Virus record (IMG/VR): IMGVR_UViG_3300005265_000744
Location: 1 to 46,010 of that record
DNA: 46,010 nucleotides
Direction: 5' to 3' (one strand)
From: a virus
The position numbers were made by a program, and so were the translations under genes. Of this stretch, positions 42,795 through 46,010 are shown piece after piece. Each line of letters begins with the position of its first letter. Positions within the stretch are counted from its first letter, which is position 1. The notes below the pieces were generated by a model. The model worked only from the letters and a program-made list of their open reading frames with translations, was not told where the DNA came from and ran no database searches.

Positions 42795-42810
42795 GTTTCT
42801 ATCTACAAAA
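42795..42810. promoter_or_regulatory. Class A palindrome upstream of the 42818 gene
   Basis: GTTTCTA-TC-TACAAAA follows a GCTTATATG TATA box (42787-42795) and ends 7 bases before ATG 42818. Confidence 0.7.
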
Positions 42811-42817
42811 CAGCTTG

Positions 42818-43207
42818 ATGAGTAAAGCAGCAGAAATCAATCCTGACTTTGTTGTTGAACAGACAATTTCGAGTATTAGGTTTCAGAGAGGTTACGCAGT
42901 AATACGCTACAATGACTTGCGTGCTAGGCTTCCTGTCAAGAGAATACAGCTCCTACAACTTAACGAAGTTAGAAACAAACTTGCTAGAAGGTTGAGACAG
43001 CTTGGGTTCAAGTATGCGATTGTTATGAGCACGGTAAATTCAAGAGTTAAGCATTGTAATTATCACACAAAGATCTACCTGTTCTACAGCCTCGATCATG
43101 AGCTTGCACGTGCTCTACTTGAGCGAAGAAGCTGTCGTGCAGTCTACGAGATTACTGAAACTGACTTCGTGCTATTAGACAAGACAAAGATCTGCACGTT
43201 GAACTAG
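42818..43207 (+). CDS. Hypothetical basic protein, 129 residues
   Basis: It starts at ATG 42818, because the upstream in-frame ATG at 42785 precedes the TATA box. The protein is basic in its middle (LARRLRQLGFKYA), with alternating strands and helices and a few Cys. A class A operator places it in the PolB group, so an accessory replication or DNA-binding role is possible. No family is recognised. Confidence 0.65.
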   Translation: MSKAAEINPDFVVEQTISSIRFQRGYAVIRYNDLRARLPVKRIQLLQLNEVRNKLARRLRQLGFKYAIVMSTVNSRVKHCNYHTKIYLFYSLDHELARALLERRSCRAVYEITETDFVLLDKTKICTLN

Positions 43208-43213
43208 GTCGTT

Positions 43214-43393
43214 ATGATGGACTTTGCGCTAATTACAACAAAGGCAATGTTAATACTAGGAGCATTTGGAATAGGTATGGGCTTTGGTGCAGCACTAGTA
43301 ACACGTAATGTTGACAAGAGAGACTTCAAGAGGACGGCAGCAATGACAGGGTTCTTGCTATTAATACTAATTTTTATGAATATGCTAGTTTAG
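43214..43393 (+). CDS. Small two-span membrane protein, 59 residues
   Basis: An open frame runs from ATG 43214 to TAG 43391-43393. Two hydrophobic segments (about residues 4-27, glycine-rich, and 43-59) are joined by a charged loop (TRNVDKRDFKR). It follows the previous gene by 6 bases. Its stop overlaps the convergent gene at 43390 by 4 bases. Function is unknown. Confidence 0.6.
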   Translation: MMDFALITTKAMLILGAFGIGMGFGAALVTRNVDKRDFKRTAAMTGFLLLILIFMNMLV

Positions 43394-43719
43394 CTCAACT
43401 TAAGTTCTCTTTCTAAAGCCCAAAGTAGCATTTCTGCTCCTATTTTTGTTAGGACAATTTTTCCTCTCTTCATCTCAACTATTTCACTTGGTGGTACATG
43501 AACTTCGACAAAATCCTTTACAACCTGCATAATTATTGGATTGTAAGTTTTCTTTACCTTGAGCTTCTCACTGATCTCACTTATCCTGATTGAGATGATA
43601 TTGCCTTTTGTACTTACCACTAGCTCTTTAACTATTTCGTATAGTACCTTCAGCACTTTTGTTTGTCTAAATGGTGGTTTGAACTCTTCCAGTTTCTTGT
43701 AGACTTCAGGCCTAAACAT
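43390..43719 (-). CDS. Winged-helix-like DNA-binding protein, 109 residues
   Basis: The helical N-terminus is followed by ISIRISEISEKLKVKKTYNPIIMQVVKDF, which fits a helix-turn-helix. A strand pair (VEMKRGKIVLTKIGAEMLLWAL) then resembles a wing plus a last helix. It is probably a transcription regulator. It follows the 43722-43949 membrane-protein gene by 2 bases. Confidence 0.6.
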   Translation of the reverse strand: MFRPEVYKKLEEFKPPFRQTKVLKVLYEIVKELVVSTKGNIISIRISEISEKLKVKKTYNPIIMQVVKDFVEVHVPPSEIVEMKRGKIVLTKIGAEMLLWALERELKLS

Positions 43720-43721
43720 AC

Positions 43722-43949
43722 TTAAGTAATTGTTCTTGTGAGCGTTAATAAGATTGCAAATACAATCTGAACTAGAAAACCAATACCGAGTGCAATAGCA
43801 GTGATTACTGCAACCTGGATTAGTGTATGTCGTGAATAAAGTTTGAACTTGTTAAAAATATATTGAATTAGCGCATAAACACCAAAGATGATTCCCGCAG
43901 CAATTAGAAAAGTTAGAAAGAGAAAAGCAAGAACAAAGAGAAGAGACAT
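43722..43949 (-). CDS. Small membrane protein, 75 residues
   Basis: Two long hydrophobic segments (about residues 2-25 and 44-70) are separated by a short basic loop (NKFKLYSRHT). It shares an operon with the winged-helix-like gene. No family. Confidence 0.6.
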   Translation of the reverse strand: MSLLFVLAFLFLTFLIAAGIIFGVYALIQYIFNKFKLYSRHTLIQVAVITAIALGIGFLVQIVFAILLTLTRTIT

Positions 43950-43980
43950 TTGAAATCGGAATTTGGAGTTAGTTCGAGTC

Positions 43981-44175
43981 TTATGTACTTAGCTCCCTTG
44001 AGATCTCGTCTAGTTTGTCCGGATGCTTCTCCTTGAAGTGCTTGTAGATATTGCTTAGTGTCTTTAGTGGATTATCTGCCTGCTCAATCTCTTCACCACA
44101 TAGCTTGCACTTCATTCCCTCCATGTACTTCTCTCTTAGTACCTTAGCCTTCTTTGACCAGGGCATGTGCACCAT
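43981..44175 (-). CDS. C2H2-type zinc-finger protein, 64 residues
   Basis: CKLCGEEI, then about 20 residues later HFKEKH, gives a classical C-x2-C...H-x4-H finger with a lysine-rich N-terminus. The start ATG 44175 is preceded by GAGGGATT and by TTTAAAAC as TATA box (about 44210). Small C2H2 fingers of this kind are common transcription factors in archaeal viruses. Confidence 0.7.
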   Translation of the reverse strand: MVHMPWSKKAKVLREKYMEGMKCKLCGEEIEQADNPLKTLSNIYKHFKEKHPDKLDEISRELST

Positions 44176-44193
44176 GCCTAATCCCTCGCGCAA

Positions 44194-44437
44194 CTGCTAC
44201 TACAACATGTTTTAAATTTGTTACGCTTAGTAAAACAGTTCACTAAGGCTTAATGTTTTAAAGCTTGCAAGAGAACAAAACTGAGCTTTGTAACAGAACT
44301 GTTCGAGGAATTGAAAGAGGTCGTAGACGAAGTCAAAAGTGCTAGTACCTTGAATTATTCAAGAGACTGACTGCACTAAATAGAGCAAGAAGAATTGAAT
44401 GAAACTGCCTAAGAGAGCTGATTTTGTGCAGATTGGT
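44194..44437. other. Non-coding gap with TATA-like boxes and a class E palindrome
   Basis: It holds the promoter of the zinc-finger gene, a plus-strand GTTTTAAAG TATA-like box (44255-44263) and the class E palindrome at 44349-44363. A short frame after the TATA box (44281-44370) codes for about 29 residues but lacks ATG, GTG or TTG, so it is not called. The segment 44341-44367 is repeated exactly at 45841-45867. Confidence 0.6.
44349..44363. promoter_or_regulatory. Class E palindrome, copy 1
   Basis: CTTGAATTATTCAAG has 6-bp arms around a 3-base centre. Other copies lie at 45117, 45849 and, with a changed centre, 45885. Confidence 0.7.
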
Positions 44438-44668
44438 TTAACGGCCGAGTGCTATTAGACCTGCCTTCATTTGCTTGTTGAGTCGCTCTTTCATTATTAG
44501 TTCTTGTATTGCGAACCTGATCAGCTCAGACCTGTTAGCAAATCTGCCTTGTTTCACTAGTTGGTCCATCTCTTCAAGCATGTACTTTGGCACGTAGAAC
44601 GTGACTATTACTAGATTACTGTTCGGGTTTGCATCTCTATTTAGAGCAGTGTTACGTTTCTTTGCCAT
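44438..44668 (-). CDS. Ribbon-helix-helix (CopG-type) regulator, 76 residues
   Basis: NLVIVTFYVPKYMLEEMDQLVKQGRFANRSELIRFAIQEL shows the whole ribbon-helix-helix: a strand, helix 1, a turn with FANRSELIR, and helix 2. It is leaderless after CTTATATAC (44695-44703). It is a strong candidate to bind one of the palindrome classes nearby. Rudiviruses encode similar regulators such as SvtR. Confidence 0.88.
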   Translation of the reverse strand: MAKKRNTALNRDANPNSNLVIVTFYVPKYMLEEMDQLVKQGRFANRSELIRFAIQELIMKERLNKQMKAGLIALGR

Positions 44669-44826
44669 AGTCTGTTAGTTGCCATGTTGTCACCTGTATA
44701 TAAGCTATACCACCGTGGTCAAATAGCCGAACAACACAAGTTAATAAGATGACAATGACGGTTTAGAATCTTAACAAAATTAGTAAAGTTTTTAGCTTGT
44801 CTATGCGTTGTTATAGCTAGACTACT

Positions 44827-45081
44827 ATGACACTGCGTGTCTACCATTACATACCTGAGCTATGTAGAAACCAGAACTTAAGAGAGTACATTGCAAAGAT
44901 TAGAAGACTTACAGTTATTGAGAGGTCTCTTGCATGTAGGGAGATCAGATTTAGGAATGGCAAGATTGAGCTAATCGAGTGTGCTCCTGTTGAGTGTGAT
45001 AAATATGATCTAAACATGATCCTAAGGTACTACCATGACTACACATGGCTAGTTGACGAGATAACAGGTCACAAACAATAA
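44827..45081 (+). CDS. Hypothetical protein, 84 residues
   Basis: A small mixed helical/strand protein with four Cys and many aromatic residues. It is preceded by AT-rich sequence with a possible TATA box (GTTTTTAG, about 44788). The class E palindrome at 45117 lies just after it. Function is unknown. Confidence 0.6.
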   Translation: MTLRVYHYIPELCRNQNLREYIAKIRRLTVIERSLACREIRFRNGKIELIECAPVECDKYDLNMILRYYHDYTWLVDEITGHKQ

Positions 45082-45116
45082 AATAGTCTAGTCTCTCATT
45101 AGCTTTCTCATAGTTT

Positions 45117-45131
45117 CTTGAATTATTCAAG
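45117..45131. promoter_or_regulatory. Class E palindrome, copy 2
   Basis: CTTGAATTATTCAAG is identical to copy 1. It lies in the gap between two converging genes (45081 and 45161), an odd place for a promoter operator. Confidence 0.65.
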
Positions 45132-45160
45132 ACGGCTACTCCACAATCTCATTCTACTCA

Positions 45161-45352
45161 TCAATCTCTTCCTGTCGTAATAATATGCAAGATGTAGAAG
45201 ACTGTGTAGAAGATTGTCGCAGTAACCGTAGCTGCTACTGCATTATCTAGTGCTGTCTTATCGACAGGTAGTGCATTGCAGAATATTCTTAGAAAAGCAA
45301 AAACAATCATTAGTGTCCAGAGCAGAAACAGTAAAATCTTAAGTGTTTTCAT
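45161..45352 (-). CDS. Small membrane protein, 63 residues
   Basis: It starts at ATG 45352, 4 bases after the stop of the preceding gene. Two hydrophobic segments (about residues 3-22 and 38-58) make it a likely membrane protein. Function is unknown. Confidence 0.6.
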   Translation of the reverse strand: MKTLKILLFLLWTLMIVFAFLRIFCNALPVDKTALDNAVAATVTATIFYTVFYILHIITTGRD

Positions 45353-45356
45353 AGTG

Positions 45357-45647
45357 CTAGAACGTTGTCTCTGTTCTTTCGAATAATTCTTTGAGCGTTG
45401 GCTCATGTACCTCTACTAGTAGAACTAGTTCTCTACAGTTGATCTTTGAATCAAGTTTTAGATAGTGCTGCTTTTGTTCATACTTCTCAACTCTAACAAT
45501 ATGAATGTTGTTGTTCTCATCTACACAGACTACAGGTACTTTAAACTCAGCTAATTTTGCTAACAGCTCATGTACTAGGTCTATTGTCCTGACTTTGTAA
45601 CGTGATCCTAGCCTTACTCCAAAGGGTATCCTTACCTTCAACTCCAT
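45357..45647 (-). CDS. Hypothetical protein, 96 residues
   Basis: It starts at ATG 45647, about 30 bases after the TATA box CTTAATAT (minus strand, 45674-45681). The longer frame to 45704 would include this TATA box. The protein is strand-rich (VPVVCVDENNNIHIVRVEKYEQ). A class D palindrome (45697-45716) lies just upstream of the TATA box, linking it to the regulator at 33520. Confidence 0.65.
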   Translation of the reverse strand: MELKVRIPFGVRLGSRYKVRTIDLVHELLAKLAEFKVPVVCVDENNNIHIVRVEKYEQKQHYLKLDSKINCRELVLLVEVHEPTLKELFERTETTF

Positions 45648-45696
45648 GTCTATAACAGGTTCTGTATTGATATTAAGACTATCGCTGAGAATGGAT

Positions 45697-45716
45697 TGTG
45701 TCAACCGTTGGACACA
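45697..45716. promoter_or_regulatory. Class D palindrome upstream of the 45647 gene
   Basis: TGTGTC and GACACA arms lie 8 bases apart, as at 34014, and most of the spacer (ACC..TG) is also shared. It lies directly upstream of the TATA box, where an activator or BRE-blocking repressor would bind. Confidence 0.7.
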
Positions 45717-45777
45717 GGACTCACGCAGACCGCATAGCTAGAATAGAAAGGTAGTCTGTGTCCAAGTCCAATCCATG

Positions 45778-45805
45778 CTACTACATCTATAGCAATGTGT
45801 AGTAG
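45778..45805. promoter_or_regulatory. Class C-like inverted repeat near the right end
   Basis: CTACTACA and TGTAGTAG arms flank a 12-base centre that differs from the sites at 17931 and 36925. There is no gene directly downstream. Confidence 0.5.
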
Positions 45806-45848
45806 GTTGATCCAGCATTCTGCATCTCAAGCAGAATTGTGCTAGTAC

Positions 45849-45863
45849 CTTGAATTATTCAAG
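45849..45863. promoter_or_regulatory. Class E palindrome, copy 3
   Basis: CTTGAATTATTCAAG lies within a 27-base segment (45841-45867) identical to 44341-44367. Confidence 0.7.
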
Positions 45864-45884
45864 AGACCTCGATCCCACTAGTTC

Positions 45885-45899
45885 CTTGAAGAATTCAAG
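45885..45899. promoter_or_regulatory. Class E palindrome, copy 4
   Basis: CTTGAAGAATTCAAG keeps both arms but changes the 3-base centre. It is 36 bases from copy 3 and 7 bases from the terminal repeat. Confidence 0.65.
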
Positions 45900-45906
45900 T
45901 TGGGGT

Positions 45907-46010
45907 TTGCCTGTTCTCTTGGTTTTGTTGTCTGTCCTGTTTGTTTCCTGTTCTTTTGCAACCTTTCAATTTTTCTTGTGTCTGAAAGTTTGTCTTTTGC
46001 TATCTTTTGT
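45907..46010. repeat. Right inverted terminal repeat
   Basis: This is the exact reverse complement of bases 1-104. On this strand it is T-rich and A-poor. No gene lies inside it. Confidence 0.97.

Larger units (their letters stand above)
45648..45906. other. Palindrome-rich non-coding right end
   Basis: There is no gene between the 45647 start and the terminal repeat. It contains one class D site (45697-45716), a class D-like half site TGTGTCC (about 45758), one class C-like site (45778-45805) and two class E sites (45849 and 45885). This collects three of the palindrome classes in about 200 bases next to the genome end. Confidence 0.75.

Noticed and set aside
44281-44370. Short peptide after the 44255 TATA-like box
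   Set aside because: There is no ATG, GTG or TTG start in frame, and only about 29 codons.
1-46010. Insertion sequence, integrase or provirus attachment site
   Set aside because: No transposase or tyrosine/serine recombinase was recognised and no host genes flank the region. The terminal repeats are genome ends.

Overview
The window looks like a complete linear double-stranded DNA virus genome from an archaeon. Bases 1-104 are an exact inverted copy of 45907-46010. Nearly every non-overlapping gene starts about 25-30 bases after an archaeal TATA box, often with no leader. No cellular housekeeping or ribosomal genes are present. The best taxonomic handle is the 124-residue protein at 26734-27108, which resembles the rudivirus (SIRV-type) major capsid protein as I remember it. 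That points to the class Tokiviricetes (realm Adnaviria): rod-shaped or filamentous virions with a helical-bundle coat. At 46 kb this is larger than the rudiviruses I know of. Unlike them it carries its own B-family DNA polymerase, PrimPol-type primase, Fe-S helicase and anaerobic ribonucleotide reductase. The reductase and the AT-rich, TATA-driven genome fit a strictly anaerobic, probably thermophilic host. I cannot tell a thermoproteote from, for example, an ANME-1-like archaeon.

Layout. 1-1844: left terminal repeat and a capsid-domain/beta-propeller fusion. 1959-5090: unknown genes around a 0.8-kb non-coding tract of degenerate ~30-base repeats. 5139-8375: a queuosine-precursor-type transporter, small proteins, a methyltransferase and small zinc-binding proteins. 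8403-13088 (minus): a probable virion operon with beta-rich and coiled-coil proteins and a papain-like protein. 13138-13236: a GC-rich structured RNA candidate with its own TATA box. 13279-17875: unknown genes, a methyltransferase, a sulfotransferase-like protein and small overlapping genes. 17958-19103: a DpdA-like transglycosylase. 19165-22552: unknown genes under shared palindromic promoters. 22555-33375: the second structural region, with the capsid protein, two glycosyltransferases and a 1425-residue amphipathic protein. 33320-42735: regulators and the replication block (helicase, unknown, PrimPol, NrdD, PolB). 42818-46010: small regulators (winged-helix, ribbon-helix-helix, zinc finger), membrane proteins, a palindrome-rich non-coding end and the right terminal repeat.

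How the parts may work together. NrdD supplies dNTPs, and PrimPol, helicase and PolB copy the DNA. The transporter plus the DpdA-like enzyme suggest that guanines in the viral DNA are exchanged for a 7-deazaguanine base. Glycosyl- and sulfotransferases may decorate virions or the host surface. At least six classes of short palindrome sit between TATA boxes and start codons, each shared by two to five loci, which looks like a virus-encoded regulatory network. Function calls come from reading motifs by eye; no database search was possible.
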